A DNA stretch of 64,000 nt from NCBI GenBank assembly GCA_022821275.1, contig JAJEDY010000048.1:1-64000 (forward strand), read 5' to 3'. The stretch is from Candidatus Latescibacterota bacterium (GTDB lineage Bacteria; Latescibacterota; UBA2968). The stretch's first letter is position 1. The number at the start of each line of letters is the position of its first letter. Below the pieces are notes generated by a model, which was not told where the DNA came from, did not search any database, and worked only from the letters and a program-made list of their open reading frames with translations. A program made the position numbers and the translations under genes. Shown piece by piece: positions 15,947 to 25,927 of this stretch.

Positions 15947-18436
15947 CTATCCCGGCGTACCGCCATAATAAAAAACAACCTCTCGCACTCTGGTCTCACC
16001 GCTGACCAGATCTTCAACTGTAATCTCCAAAACATTCACGCCAGCTTTTGCCTTCTTCAGGTCGAGTTCGACATATTCGTACTCGGACCGCTCCTTCCCC
16101 ACCTGCTCGTAGGTCACCGACACCTGAGGCTTTCTTCGTTTGAAGAGCGAACGGAGCCCGGTCGTAATCGCTCCGGCAATTCCCACAGTAGCTTCAGGCG
16201 TGAACCGCACCAGGTATTTTACCTTATAATGGGTCTGACCGTAGTCATTCCTTTTCAGGTTATAGATCTCGAAATAGGCGTAAATCTTCTGCTCCTTTGT
16301 GTATGTCCTGGAAGGTACCGGAACCACCCAGAGTTCGCCCTTTCGAAATCGGTCATTCGTCCCTTCATCCCCAATTGAAGAAGCGAGCTGGATACCGCTG
16401 ACATGGAGGCCATCCGATGCATAGTCCGGGACCTCTACAGACTGTTTATAGATCCCGGTGCGTCCCGAAGCCAAGTCCTTGAGCTGAACCTGTAGCTCGT
16501 ATTTCCCGGGAGGTACCTGAACTTGAAGCTGGTCGGGCACAAACCCCCCCCTCGCCTTACTGAAACCCTTGCTATTCTGGTAAAAAAACTCATCTGTAGC
16601 GCGGTAAATATGGGTGTAATCCTCGTTCATCAGAGCCATGGAACTCTGAACCCGGATCATGAAGTTCTCGTCTCCCTCGACGATCTCCACCTCGCGGGGG
16701 GGAATACCGTAATAGACTTCGAAATTGGTCTGTCCCTCGGAACCGCGGAAATCGGCCAGATCGTAATAGAAATGCAACGCGGCACCTCGCATGCTCGGAC
16801 GATAATAATCGGGGGTTTGTGCAATGGTCCTCTGGAAGACCGTCCCGGGAGCATACTCGAGCATTCGCGCGGCATTTGCGAGCTTATTCTCTCCGGTGGG
16901 AATGGGGGGAACCCGGGCAAACTCGTAGTCGCCGCTGCCAAACTCATCGGTAAAAGTAAACTCCACACCTCCCTGGAGCTGGGTGTAGGTCCACGTTTCC
17001 CAGGGCACGGTTTCAGCGCTGCGTTCCATCGTCACTGGCGCATAGTTTTCGAAGGTGAGGCGGAGATTTGGATTTCCCAACTCATCCAACATACTCGTGG
17101 GATTCAGGCCGAGCATATCGGCGTCGGCATCTCCTTCCGCTTCTGCCGGAGCCGGACCCACGGTCTCTTCCAACTCCCCGGGCGCGTCGAGGGATTGCGT
17201 TTCGATATCGAACTCCATATCGGGGCGACGAGGACTGGATCGGATGGGAAAGACCGGCCCGGTAAAGGTTAAATACGTGGCGGCAGGACCGTAAAGGTCC
17301 ACGGCCATCCGGGTGCGCACCGCCTCGACCTCAGGGCTCATACTCAATTGCCTCTTACTGGAACGGTAGTCGGGCTCACCGTAGCGAATATAGACCTCTC
17401 CCCGCTTGTCCCATGGGAATACCTTTTTGGAAAAAAAGGTGCGTGCGTACCAGACCCTGCGGTAATGTTCAATGATGCGCTCGTTGATCCGCGTCAAGAT
17501 ATCGGAATCCCGCCGCAACCAGAATTTTTCCAGATAGTCCAGACGCTCGGTGCTGTCAGAGATCGCTTGATAGGCGTGAAATTCCCTCTCAGACGCAACG
17601 AGCGAGATGTCGGTATAGTGCTGGCGCTCCTGATCATCCACCTTTTGCAGATAGCGCTCGAACTGTTCTAAGGCGGTTTCATAGCGGTCTAAAAAAAAGT
17701 AGCCCTGGGCTATTAAGGGGATCAGCCGGGTCTCCATGAGATGCGGTTTCAGGTGAGGCGTGAGGTATGTGTTGATCTTGCTGTACTGTTCGCCCTGCAC
17801 ACAGGCGAGCCCGAAGTAGTAAAGCCCATCTACATTGTCGGGCTCCAGCGCGACGTACTTCTCATAGTAGTGGATGGCTTTCTCGTGATCCTGCCAGAAG
17901 CGCTCGTAGAGTTCGCCCAAAAGCCGGTAGGCCGAGGCATAAGTAGAATCAATTCTGATCGCACGCCTGGCCTCGCCTCGAGCGCGCCTGGAGTTAAAGA
18001 AAGCATTGAGTCCCCTACCAGAGCCCTCCACATAAACCAGCCCGAGCCCCACATAGGCATCGGGACGGGTTGCATCCAGCTTTTTGGCCGTTTTGAAGGT
18101 CTTTTCAGCCTCCTTGAAGTCCCGATTTTTGAGATAGGCGTAGCCGAGCTGAGAGTGAAGAGCGGCATCCTCTGGATAAGCCTCAACCAGCCGGGTGAAA
18201 GTGATGACCGCATCGCCGGATGCGCCTTCGAGCATCTGTCGCTCTCCCCGGGCAAGCATAGTGTCCTTCTCGGCTTTGGAAAGCACCACCTTCTGTTCTG
18301 TTTCACCCTCTTCACGGGCAGAAACGGCAGATACGAGGATCGCAACCCCTACCCCCACCAAAAGGATCCAATTGCAGGGAAATTTGTTCCGGTTTCCCCG
18401 GTCTCGTAATCGACTCAATCCGGTCAAAGCATTCAT
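15947..18436 (-). CDS. GWxTD-domain protein with TPR repeats
   Basis: The protein has 829 residues. A membrane or signal segment (about 24-40) is followed by TPR-type helical repeats (about 65-260), then the GWxTD-type region (VFPWDKRGEVYIRYGEPDYR, quoted only in part: PWDKRGEVYIRYGEPDY) and a long beta-rich C-terminal half. GWxTD proteins are exported or membrane-associated proteins of FCB bacteria with unknown function. The start at 18436 has AGAAGGG upstream; a longer frame overlaps the previous gene. It ends the sulfatase/PhyH gene run. Confidence 0.75.
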   Translation of the reverse strand: MNALTGLSRLRDRGNRNKFPCNWILLVGVGVAILVSAVSAREEGETEQKVVLSKAEKDTMLARGERQMLEGASGDAVITFTRLVEAYPEDAALHSQLGYAYLKNRDFKEAEKTFKTAKKLDATRPDAYVGLGLVYVEGSGRGLNAFFNSRRARGEARRAIRIDSTYASAYRLLGELYERFWQDHEKAIHYYEKYVALEPDNVDGLYYFGLACVQGEQYSKINTYLTPHLKPHLMETRLIPLIAQGYFFLDRYETALEQFERYLQKVDDQERQHYTDISLVASEREFHAYQAISDSTERLDYLEKFWLRRDSDILTRINERIIEHYRRVWYARTFFSKKVFPWDKRGEVYIRYGEPDYRSSKRQLSMSPEVEAVRTRMAVDLYGPAATYLTFTGPVFPIRSSPRRPDMEFDIETQSLDAPGELEETVGPAPAEAEGDADADMLGLNPTSMLDELGNPNLRLTFENYAPVTMERSAETVPWETWTYTQLQGGVEFTFTDEFGSGDYEFARVPPIPTGENKLANAARMLEYAPGTVFQRTIAQTPDYYRPSMRGAALHFYYDLADFRGSEGQTNFEVYYGIPPREVEIVEGDENFMIRVQSSMALMNEDYTHIYRATDEFFYQNSKGFSKARGGFVPDQLQVQVPPGKYELQVQLKDLASGRTGIYKQSVEVPDYASDGLHVSGIQLASSIGDEGTNDRFRKGELWVVPVPSRTYTKEQKIYAYFEIYNLKRNDYGQTHYKVKYLVRFTPEATVGIAGAITTGLRSLFKRRKPQVSVTYEQVGKERSEYEYVELDLKKAKAGVNVLEITVEDLVSGETRVREVVFYYGGTPG

Positions 18437-18459
18437 CGCACCCTTCTCCTTATTCCGCT

Positions 18460-19383
18460 CTACTTTGCCTTTGTGGTAAAGCCCCATTCTTTGCGGAATT
18501 CCCCAATGGATTTTCGCTCTTCCAGAGGAGCTTTAGGAATGATGTCGCCCGCATCCTCTCCCATATGGCGATCGTCAACCGCTTCGGATGCGAGCTGATA
18601 GCGGGTATCGCTACTAAAGCGAAAATAATTGGACGTGTTTTCAAGCGAGGCGTGCATGAAATACATGCCGAAGATGACGACATCGCCTGCATTAAAAGGG
18701 GTAGATGCCCAGCGGACATCCAGAGTTTTCATAACGTCATCGGGATCGGTGGAAAACGCGCCCCCATCCAGATCCTGATGCGCGTCCATTGCGCCGTAAG
18801 TATTTTTTAGATGTTGGATTTTATGGGAGCCTAAACAGAGGGCAAGCGGGCCCATATCCAGAGATATATCGCCGAGCGCGGTCCACATCGTATAGAGGTT
18901 TTTAGTGCCAGCACCCATATAGACCACATCGTAATGCGCCCCCGCATTCTGACCGCGGCAGATCACGCGGAGCCATTTGTGGTCAAATGAAAGAACAGGG
19001 CCACCCATAAAGCGTTCGAAGAAGGCCATCGTGTTTTTGCCTTCAACGATTTCGAGAAATCCCGGCCATTGTTTCACAAGTCGGTCCGCAAAGCGGGGAC
19101 GGCGATTCTCGCCAATCACCGCCTCGTCTATAGGCGTGTTCGGGGCAAGGAGATTCTGGGCGGCCATGTGTTCCAGGATTTCTCTCCGGGCATTTTGAAT
19201 TTGCTGCCGCGTATGAAAATTGCGAATAATGAGATAGCCGTCTTCTTCAATGCGCTGGTGAAGGGCCTCGGTATCGTCGAGCAGGTGGGTGGCTTCCCTC
19301 GGGGTGAAAATAGTTTCGCCAAAGACGAGTTCGCGCCCAGACATCGAAACCCGGGTACCGTCGGAAATGTTAAAAGTGGACAT
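18460..19383 (-). CDS. phytanoyl-CoA dioxygenase family protein
   Basis: The 307-residue protein is a PhyH hydroxylase. It has HxD in GAHYDVVY (iron ligands), a distal His in FMHASLENTS and an arginine in FSSDTRYQL for 2-oxoglutarate. It differs from the other two PhyH proteins of the window by lacking their WHQD motif, so it is a distinct subgroup. AAGGAGAA precedes the ATG. It lies between two sulfatase genes upstream and the GWxTD gene 23 bases downstream. Confidence 0.85.
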   Translation of the reverse strand: MSTFNISDGTRVSMSGRELVFGETIFTPREATHLLDDTEALHQRIEEDGYLIIRNFHTRQQIQNARREILEHMAAQNLLAPNTPIDEAVIGENRRPRFADRLVKQWPGFLEIVEGKNTMAFFERFMGGPVLSFDHKWLRVICRGQNAGAHYDVVYMGAGTKNLYTMWTALGDISLDMGPLALCLGSHKIQHLKNTYGAMDAHQDLDGGAFSTDPDDVMKTLDVRWASTPFNAGDVVIFGMYFMHASLENTSNYFRFSSDTRYQLASEAVDDRHMGEDAGDIIPKAPLEERKSIGEFRKEWGFTTKAK

Positions 19384-19582
19384 GGGTATTCTCCTTAGAG
19401 ATGAGAGTTCCTGAGGGTCGTTGATTCTTCTTCGACTAATCTTTGCTCATCAAAGATGGGGAAGAGCCTTGATTTGTGCATCTGAGAGTGCCATCAGTTC
19501 GACCTCTTTTCTTGTGAAAGACTACCTTTAAAATTATTCGAGACCGGAGAAAGGTCAACTCTGACCTGAGCCGATTCCCGAA

Positions 19583-21142
19583 TCACCCTGCACAATGCCT
19601 TTCCCATGCGTCATACATCTCGGACATCTCTTTCACCCGGTTCGGGTATTGATCCGCAAGGTCATTCACCTCTGTTCGATCAACCTCCATATCGTAAAGT
19701 TCCCAAAGCGAATTCGGGTCCGGCCGCGCTTTCTGTTCTGACTCTCTTTCAGGACGCCAGGGATTGTAATCTCTCCAATAATCAGGAGAGACGAGTTTCC
19801 ATTTTCCCATTCTCACAGCACGCCAGAGGGCGGTCTCACTATACTGATTCCAGTACAGCGCCCTGTGGCCCTCGCGCTGTTCGCCTCTGAATACCGGCAG
19901 CAGGCTCTTGCCTTCCAGGGGCAGGACGCCTTTATCGGAGGACGGGTATTCCGCCTCTGCAATATCTGTACAGGTAGCCATAACATCGATGAGGTGACCG
20001 ATCTGATGGGTGATCTCGCCCCCGTTTTGAATCACGCGCGGCCAGTGTGCGATAAACGGTGTAGAGATGCCTCCCTCGTGGTTCCACCGCTTGAATTTGC
20101 GAAAAGGCGTATTGCTGAGATTGGCCCAGGGCAGATCTACCGTACGGTACGACGCCATGGGACCGGGCGGAATATCGGGGGTGCTGGTCCTGTCTTCATC
20201 GCTGGCGCCGTTGTCGGACAGAAACAACACGAGGGTGTTTTCTTCTATACCGAGTTCGCGGAGTTTGGCCTGAAGGCGTCCGACATTCTGGTCCACGCGG
20301 TCAATCATGGCCGCGTAAACAGCCATCTTCAGATCCCAGGCATCTCGATCCTCAATCTCCTCCCACGACAGCGAATCCGGATCGCGTGCCGAAAGTGCCC
20401 ACCGCTCGTCAATCAGGCCCATCTCGACCATGCACTCGAGGCGCTGCTCCCGCAGCCTGTCCCAACCGACTTTGTATTTACCCTTATACTTTGCGATGTC
20501 CCTCGGCCAGGCGTGCAGAGGATAGTGTGGTGCAGTATAGGCCACGTAGAGAAAGAAAGGTCTGTCTTCCCGCCCGTACTCGTCCAGGTATCCAAGGGCG
20601 TAATCGGTGAACGCATCGGTGGTGTAGAAGTCCTTGTCTTCGGGCGTGTAGGGCTGGATGACCCTGTCGTCGATGGCAAATGCGGGATTGTCGTCCGGAA
20701 ATTTTTCACCTGGCAGTTCTTCACCGGGTCGTTGCAGGCCCGGGTTAAAAAAGTTGCAGCATCCATCGACGAGGCCGTAATAGCGGTCGAAACCCCGTTC
20801 GACGGGTAATCCAGAGAAAAGCCCGGACAGATGCCATTTTCCCGCCATGAGGGTTCGATAGCCAGCGGCCTTGAGTACCTCGGCGATGGTAACACAGCCC
20901 TTCGGCCCTCCCCTGCTGACTTGCTGGGAGTAAAGCCCGGTCAGCAGAGACGCCCGAGTGGGTGCGCACAGGGCATTGTTGTAGAACTGGGTGAAGCGAA
21001 GGCCGTTTGAGGCAAGCTGATCGAGGTTGGGAGTGCGGATCTCGCCGCCATAGCATCCCAGGTCGGAAAAGCCCATATCATCGACCATAATCAAGAGAAT
21101 ATTCGGCCTTGAGCTATTTTCCGTCAATCTACTCGAGTTCAT
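19583..21142 (-). CDS. type I sulfatase (arylsulfatase family)
   Basis: The protein has 519 residues. The sulfatase signature CAPTRASLLTG is present, with the cysteine converted to formylglycine by a maturation enzyme not seen in this window. MVDDMGFSDLGCYGG supplies metal-binding aspartates, and GKWH and SDNGASDE are the usual downstream motifs. It has no clear signal peptide, so a cytoplasmic or non-classically exported location is likely. The start at 21142 has AAGGAGA upstream; the first ATG of the frame lies before that site. It most resembles large arylsulfatase-A-type enzymes. Confidence 0.9.
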   Translation of the reverse strand: MNSSRLTENSSRPNILLIMVDDMGFSDLGCYGGEIRTPNLDQLASNGLRFTQFYNNALCAPTRASLLTGLYSQQVSRGGPKGCVTIAEVLKAAGYRTLMAGKWHLSGLFSGLPVERGFDRYYGLVDGCCNFFNPGLQRPGEELPGEKFPDDNPAFAIDDRVIQPYTPEDKDFYTTDAFTDYALGYLDEYGREDRPFFLYVAYTAPHYPLHAWPRDIAKYKGKYKVGWDRLREQRLECMVEMGLIDERWALSARDPDSLSWEEIEDRDAWDLKMAVYAAMIDRVDQNVGRLQAKLRELGIEENTLVLFLSDNGASDEDRTSTPDIPPGPMASYRTVDLPWANLSNTPFRKFKRWNHEGGISTPFIAHWPRVIQNGGEITHQIGHLIDVMATCTDIAEAEYPSSDKGVLPLEGKSLLPVFRGEQREGHRALYWNQYSETALWRAVRMGKWKLVSPDYWRDYNPWRPERESEQKARPDPNSLWELYDMEVDRTEVNDLADQYPNRVKEMSEMYDAWERHCAG

Positions 21143-21229
21143 CAGGTATCTCCTTTGCATTTACTCCGGCTTTTTAATAGTTGTGAACATTGTGCCCATT
21201 GCCCGGGAACCAGATCAGGTCCACCCCCA

Positions 21230-22726
21230 TCATCCGTCGCCCCGCGCAATGATCTCCGACCAGGGGACGCCCGAATGGATGTCCTGGTGCGCCTGAGACC
21301 AAGTTTCAGTTTCATAACCCGGAACATTTGCCGGAGTCAATCCCTCTGGAAGCGGACCGTGCATAAGCGGCGGGCAGGATCGGAAGCGCAACAGATCGAT
21401 CAGCAGCTTTTCTCGGATCTCGCGGTAATCCGGATCATCCCATCGGTTGATGAGTTCACCCGGGTCAATGCGATGGTCGTAGAACTCACTCTCGTCTCCC
21501 GTAATATCGACCGTAATCCGAAATTCTTCTGTGCGCATCGACATATGGTGATACGACTTGACGTGTTCGCACAGCACAGCCTGCTTGTTCCAGGAATCCC
21601 TTCCCTGAAGAGCGGGAATCAGGCTTCTGCCCTGAACAGTATTGGGCGCATCAATACCCAGAAGATCGGTCAGAGTGGGATAGAGATCCACAGATTCCAC
21701 AAACCCATCGAAAACCACCCCCTTCGGCAACGCTGCGGGATAGCACATGATAAACGGCACCCGATGGATACACTCGTAAAATCCGAGATTTTTCCAGATC
21801 AGACCGTGTTCGCCAGCAAAATCGCCGTGGTCTGCCGAATAAATGACAATCGTCTCCTCCAGAATACCCTGGGATTCCAATTCTTCGAGAATGCGCCCGA
21901 TCTGCTCATCAATCAAGGAGACCAGCCCGTAGTAATGGGCAATGCACTTTTGCAGATGTGCCCTATCCCTGGGCCTGAACGGATAGGGAAGCTCCCCTCG
22001 TTTGGCCTGTTGCTGGCGTTCGGACTTGCCCTCAAACGCATCCGTTGCATTGTCCGGCACCGTTACCTCCTCGGGATCGTACATGCGATCAAAGGGCGCG
22101 GACACGGTAAGCGGGTCGTGTGGCCTTGAAAAAGAAATACACGCGAAGAAAGGTTTGCCCTTATCGCGGTCCCGAAGATATTTGACAGACTCATTCCCAC
22201 ACCAGACCTCGACCGAATGCGCCAGTGGCAGCGGCGAAGTCACCGCACATTCGGGGTGCTTTGCCCACTTTTTGGTCAGGTCAAAATCATCTGCCACCCC
22301 GGCCTCGACCAGACTGCGGAAATAGTCACAACTCAGAGGGTCGTCGGGTAGGGCGTCGGTCATGTGGTCAAAACGGTGATAATCGAACTCGCGGCGGGGC
22401 CAGTGGACGCCGATATGCCCCTTGCCGATAAGAGCCGTTTGATACCCCACCTTCTTCAATGTAGATGTGATCGGATTCAGGTGATCGGGCGGTTCGTCCG
22501 TATTGTTGTGCCGCCGGTGAAAATGCTCGTACATCCCCGTCATATAGGAAATTCGGGACGGACCACAATGCGCGCTATTGCCATACGCCCGCGAAAACCG
22601 CACCCCCTCGTGCGCCAGGCGATCCATATTCGGCGTCCGAAGCAGGGGTTCCCCAGCACAGGACATCGTGCGCGCATTGTGCTGATCGGTCAAAATCCAG
22701 AGAATGTTGGGTTGTTCAGTTGCCAT
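21230..22726 (-). CDS. type I sulfatase
   Basis: The protein has 498 residues. The formylglycine motif is HCGPSRISYMTG (C-x-P-x-R form), metal residues are in LTDQHN, and YSADHGDFAGEHG is the late metal motif. No signal peptide is seen. It is closer to choline-sulfatase and iduronate-sulfatase-like enzymes than to the next sulfatase, so the pair probably attacks different ester positions. GGAGATATAACCCACC precedes the ATG. It follows a transporter gene, 32 bases downstream. Confidence 0.9.
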   Translation of the reverse strand: MATEQPNILWILTDQHNARTMSCAGEPLLRTPNMDRLAHEGVRFSRAYGNSAHCGPSRISYMTGMYEHFHRRHNNTDEPPDHLNPITSTLKKVGYQTALIGKGHIGVHWPRREFDYHRFDHMTDALPDDPLSCDYFRSLVEAGVADDFDLTKKWAKHPECAVTSPLPLAHSVEVWCGNESVKYLRDRDKGKPFFACISFSRPHDPLTVSAPFDRMYDPEEVTVPDNATDAFEGKSERQQQAKRGELPYPFRPRDRAHLQKCIAHYYGLVSLIDEQIGRILEELESQGILEETIVIYSADHGDFAGEHGLIWKNLGFYECIHRVPFIMCYPAALPKGVVFDGFVESVDLYPTLTDLLGIDAPNTVQGRSLIPALQGRDSWNKQAVLCEHVKSYHHMSMRTEEFRITVDITGDESEFYDHRIDPGELINRWDDPDYREIREKLLIDLLRFRSCPPLMHGPLPEGLTPANVPGYETETWSQAHQDIHSGVPWSEIIARGDG

Positions 22727-22758
22727 GGTGGGTTATATCTCCTTTTGAAAATTCCAAA

Positions 22759-24771
22759 TTACCAACCGTGAACATAATGCCCATCTCCAAGGGGAAACCA
22801 GATGTAGTCAACAAGGGAGGAAAGGAAGACCCCCGCGACGTAGCCTATCGGGAGACCGATGAAAAAAGGAGCTGCACTGCGATACAGACCAATGCCCCCG
22901 ATGCGCATAATCAGGCTCTTGGCGGTCCAGGTCAGAAAGATGGAGAAAGCGTAGATCCGGGGACCCGTGGTATTCTGGAAGGCCAGGCCAAGGGGATGAA
23001 GGGGCCACCAGGACAGGCGGTTGCGCAACAATACCATGAGCAGAACCTGCAGGGCGCCGAAAAGACAAACGCCCACCTTGGCGGGGTCAAAGACGGTGAG
23101 ATCGCTCTCCAGAACTTTCGCCGCCAGCCTGTTGTACGGAGCGACCAGTGCTCCCGCCGGGTTAAAAGGCCCTTTGTGCAAATTCTGTCCACCGTAGATG
23201 TAGGGCAAGTAGATCACAAAGAAGAAGGAGGCGAACAGGCCCGCGAGAAACGCCAACAGAACGAGCCAGACGACGAGTGATCGCCTAGGGGTGAACCTGC
23301 TGAGGAGCTTGAAGTGGTGGGGCAGCGCTGGCCAGGCCGGGATGCGGAGATTGCCGAAGAAGGCACCCGTGTTGACCATGCCGATGCCGACGAGGTCCCC
23401 CCGGGAGAGGTTCGCGGTTCCGACCAGAGTCTCCAGCATAGGTCCTCCTTTTACGGCCACCGGAAAGAGATGGGTAAACCCGCTGGCGGCCGTGAACTTG
23501 GCAACGGTCAGGTAGGCGATGTAGAGCATTAGAGTGTGGGCGATGGCCATTGGGAACGATATCCCGAAGGCGTGCATCAAGCCGACGATGAAGACGGTAG
23601 AGATCCCTAACCCGAGCAGGGCAATCCGATAGGATGCGGTCCCCTCATCTTTCGGATCACCCACGCCCCCGAGTGCGGTGCGCCAGACCCGCTGCAGATG
23701 GCCCCGCGCGACCCAGACCGACCAGAGCGCCAACAGGACCATTGCGCCGTAGCCCTCCAGGTCGAGGATCCCACTGGGAGGAGCCTGCTGTCCGGACAGT
23801 CCAATACCGAAGCCAGTGCGGTTCATGATCCCCAGTTTGAAGATCGCCAGCAGGCGGAACGCCCAGAGGCTGAGCAGGATATCCAGGTTGCAGAAGTAGG
23901 TAAGCCCGATCACAGTAGGCAGGACGCGGAGATAGACCGGAGGAAAGTCCCTGCTTACATGCACTGCCTTGGTCAGGTAGAATCCAAAAACGGTGATTTC
24001 GGGCAATACGACCGCGAAGTAACCTGCGATATTCCAGAGAAAGATACCAAATACCAGAAAAAAGCCCGCCCAGAAGACGCCATCGCGGAAGAGACGGGGT
24101 ACCCGCCCCGGCTCGTCGAATCCCGACGTCAACTCTACGGCAAATTGCGCAAGCGGATAGGTCAATCGCTCGGCATCCTCCCACTGACGCTGGAGGATGA
24201 TAAACGCGCAGATGCCGGCTGTGAGCACGGCGATGGGAATCGCCGTACCCCAGAAGAGGGGCCTGACCCACCCGATCCAGGGCACGGGTGTCTCGGGCGC
24301 AAGGCCGTCGTAATAGGGCCGTATAACGGCCGGAGACGCATCGGGCATATACCACCAGGGCAGAGCGTCGAAAAACGCCTCTTCCCACCGGTTTTCGGGG
24401 GAGGCGAAGTAGGTGGGTGCGGCCAGAGTACTCGCCCAGTAGCCAGTAAAACCCTCAAAGGGGATATTTCCGGCGATCCAGGACATGCTGTAGATCACCA
24501 GGAGTTCGGTACCGCTCAACGCCGCCCGGGGGAAGAATGCCTTCAGGCCCAAATTGACAAAGAGCCAGAGACCAAACGGGATCAGCATCGCCATCGGAAA
24601 CTGGGACTTGTTCAGGGAAAAGGAGCCCATGACCATGCCGGCATAGTCGGCATAGATGTTGAGAATTACGACAGTGGCCGCGCCCAGGAGAACGGAGCGG
24701 AGGGTGATGCGGGCGGGCGCCTTCTCGGGAGCCTGGCTGGCGTTGGTATCAAGAGCTGAAGAATCTGGCAT
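22759..24771 (-). CDS. large integral membrane protein, DUF6785/DUF6784-like (transporter paralogue C)
   Basis: About 670 residues with roughly 14 hydrophobic segments. Shared blocks with two paralogues in this window (32595 and 38006) include ALSGTELLVIYSMSWI, SPENRWEE, PWWPLHPLGLAFQ and a C-terminus WFPLGDGHYVHGW. I believe this is the DUF6785/DUF6784 family, whose transport role is unproved. Its position between outer-membrane genes and two sulfatases suggests it imports a sulfated or released product. The start at 24771 lacks a clear Shine-Dalgarno; a TTG 45 bases upstream is an alternative. Confidence 0.7.
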   Translation of the reverse strand: MPDSSALDTNASQAPEKAPARITLRSVLLGAATVVILNIYADYAGMVMGSFSLNKSQFPMAMLIPFGLWLFVNLGLKAFFPRAALSGTELLVIYSMSWIAGNIPFEGFTGYWASTLAAPTYFASPENRWEEAFFDALPWWYMPDASPAVIRPYYDGLAPETPVPWIGWVRPLFWGTAIPIAVLTAGICAFIILQRQWEDAERLTYPLAQFAVELTSGFDEPGRVPRLFRDGVFWAGFFLVFGIFLWNIAGYFAVVLPEITVFGFYLTKAVHVSRDFPPVYLRVLPTVIGLTYFCNLDILLSLWAFRLLAIFKLGIMNRTGFGIGLSGQQAPPSGILDLEGYGAMVLLALWSVWVARGHLQRVWRTALGGVGDPKDEGTASYRIALLGLGISTVFIVGLMHAFGISFPMAIAHTLMLYIAYLTVAKFTAASGFTHLFPVAVKGGPMLETLVGTANLSRGDLVGIGMVNTGAFFGNLRIPAWPALPHHFKLLSRFTPRRSLVVWLVLLAFLAGLFASFFFVIYLPYIYGGQNLHKGPFNPAGALVAPYNRLAAKVLESDLTVFDPAKVGVCLFGALQVLLMVLLRNRLSWWPLHPLGLAFQNTTGPRIYAFSIFLTWTAKSLIMRIGGIGLYRSAAPFFIGLPIGYVAGVFLSSLVDYIWFPLGDGHYVHGW

Positions 24772-24853
24772 GGAATCTGTTAAAAAATCGCAATGGCGCA
24801 AAAGCCACCCATTCAAACCAAAAGGTCCCTGTCGAGTAAACTCTGCGCCACTT

Positions 24854-24897
24854 GAGATTCCCTCGGCCCCACCTGAAAGGGAAGCCGAGGGGATCTC
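24854..24897. terminator. long hairpin between the PorV-like and transporter genes
   Basis: GAGATTCCCTCGGC pairs with GCCGAGGGGATCTC, 13 of 14 positions plus one wobble, around a 16-base loop. On the minus strand there is no T run after it, so it may be a processing or attenuation hairpin rather than a full terminator. It separates the receptor genes from the transporter/sulfatase genes in the same direction. Confidence 0.45.
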
Positions 24898-24915
24898 GCG
24901 TTTTTAGCCTGTCAA

Positions 24916-25899
24916 TTACAGCGAACCGGAAAAACTCAGACGGATCGGGGCATCGAAATATTTCCCGAAGTCGGAGTAGGCGATGTCCAGCCGAATATTT
25001 CGACCTGAGAAGGTGCCCTTCAGCCCTGCCCCGACGGTCCACGATTCTGCATCGTAGTCAAACTTATAGCCCGCGCGTAGCGCGACGATATTTTTCAACC
25101 ACAGCTCGCCGCCCAGATTATAGCGCTGGTCGCGGTCGGTGAAGTAGGCCCCCTCAAAGGAGGCGGTCAGCGACATCGGGTCGCCCAACTCGCCGACAAT
25201 CTCCATCGAAGTGCCCACATTGAACACCACCGGAAATTCCGCGGGGTCGCTGTGGATCTTCATCTCGTTGCCCAGGTTGTTAATGCCCATGCCAATGCGG
25301 AGGCTGCGGTAGCCGGTATGCAGCAACGTGTAGAGGCTCAGCGAGGTCCCGCCCAGCTTTTCCGGGCCGAGATTGGACTGGACAAATGAGAACTTGGCAG
25401 CCGCTGAAAGCTTGTCGGTCAACTGACGGGCAAAAATCACACCTAAGGCGTAGTCGCCTACATCCAGCATTTCTCCTGTGCCATTGGGCTCCAGGATGGT
25501 GGTCCGTTCGATCTCTGGAGGTTGGTGGTTGACCACGGAAATGCCCAGCATAGCGTTCCATCCAACATTGAGGGCGACAGCGCCAGAGTAGAACTTAGAA
25601 TCTACCAGCCACTGTGCGTATCCGAAGGAATAACCCAACCGCCGCACCGAGGTGATACCGGCCGGATTCAAATAGATCGCATCCATGCCCTCGGCAACAG
25701 AGGTATAGGCGTCGCCCATCGCCGCAATACGGGCACTGGGTGTGACCTTCAGGAAGGCGAGCGTGCTCGGCCCTTGCTTTTCAAAAGCTCCGGTAACCTT
25801 GTCATTAAACAGGTGCGGCACGTCCAGTTCTTGCTGTGCCTCCGCCTCCAGCGCGCCGCAGACGGCAATCGCGATCGCAAATAAGAGAATTCTTTTCAT
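24916..25899 (-). CDS. PorV/PorQ-like outer-membrane beta-barrel protein
   Basis: The protein has 327 residues after the chosen start. A signal peptide (about 1-22) is followed by the PorV/PorQ family start: SARIAAMGDAYTSVAEGMDAIYLNPAG (key parts AAMGDAYTSVAEG and YLNPAG). The rest is alternating beta-barrel sequence ending in an aromatic-containing strand. In Bacteroidota, PorV is part of type IX secretion; here it follows a FlgD-tailed protein, which suits a related export route. AAAGGA lies before the ATG at 25899. Confidence 0.8.
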   Translation of the reverse strand: MKRILLFAIAIAVCGALEAEAQQELDVPHLFNDKVTGAFEKQGPSTLAFLKVTPSARIAAMGDAYTSVAEGMDAIYLNPAGITSVRRLGYSFGYAQWLVDSKFYSGAVALNVGWNAMLGISVVNHQPPEIERTTILEPNGTGEMLDVGDYALGVIFARQLTDKLSAAAKFSFVQSNLGPEKLGGTSLSLYTLLHTGYRSLRIGMGINNLGNEMKIHSDPAEFPVVFNVGTSMEIVGELGDPMSLTASFEGAYFTDRDQRYNLGGELWLKNIVALRAGYKFDYDAESWTVGAGLKGTFSGRNIRLDIAYSDFGKYFDAPIRLSFSGSL

Positions 25900-25927
25900 A
25901 GTTGAAACCATCCTTTATTTAAAGCAG

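Noticed and set aside
24854-24897. Full Rho-independent terminator
   Set aside because: The stem is strong, but no T run follows on the minus strand; reported as a hairpin with reduced confidence.
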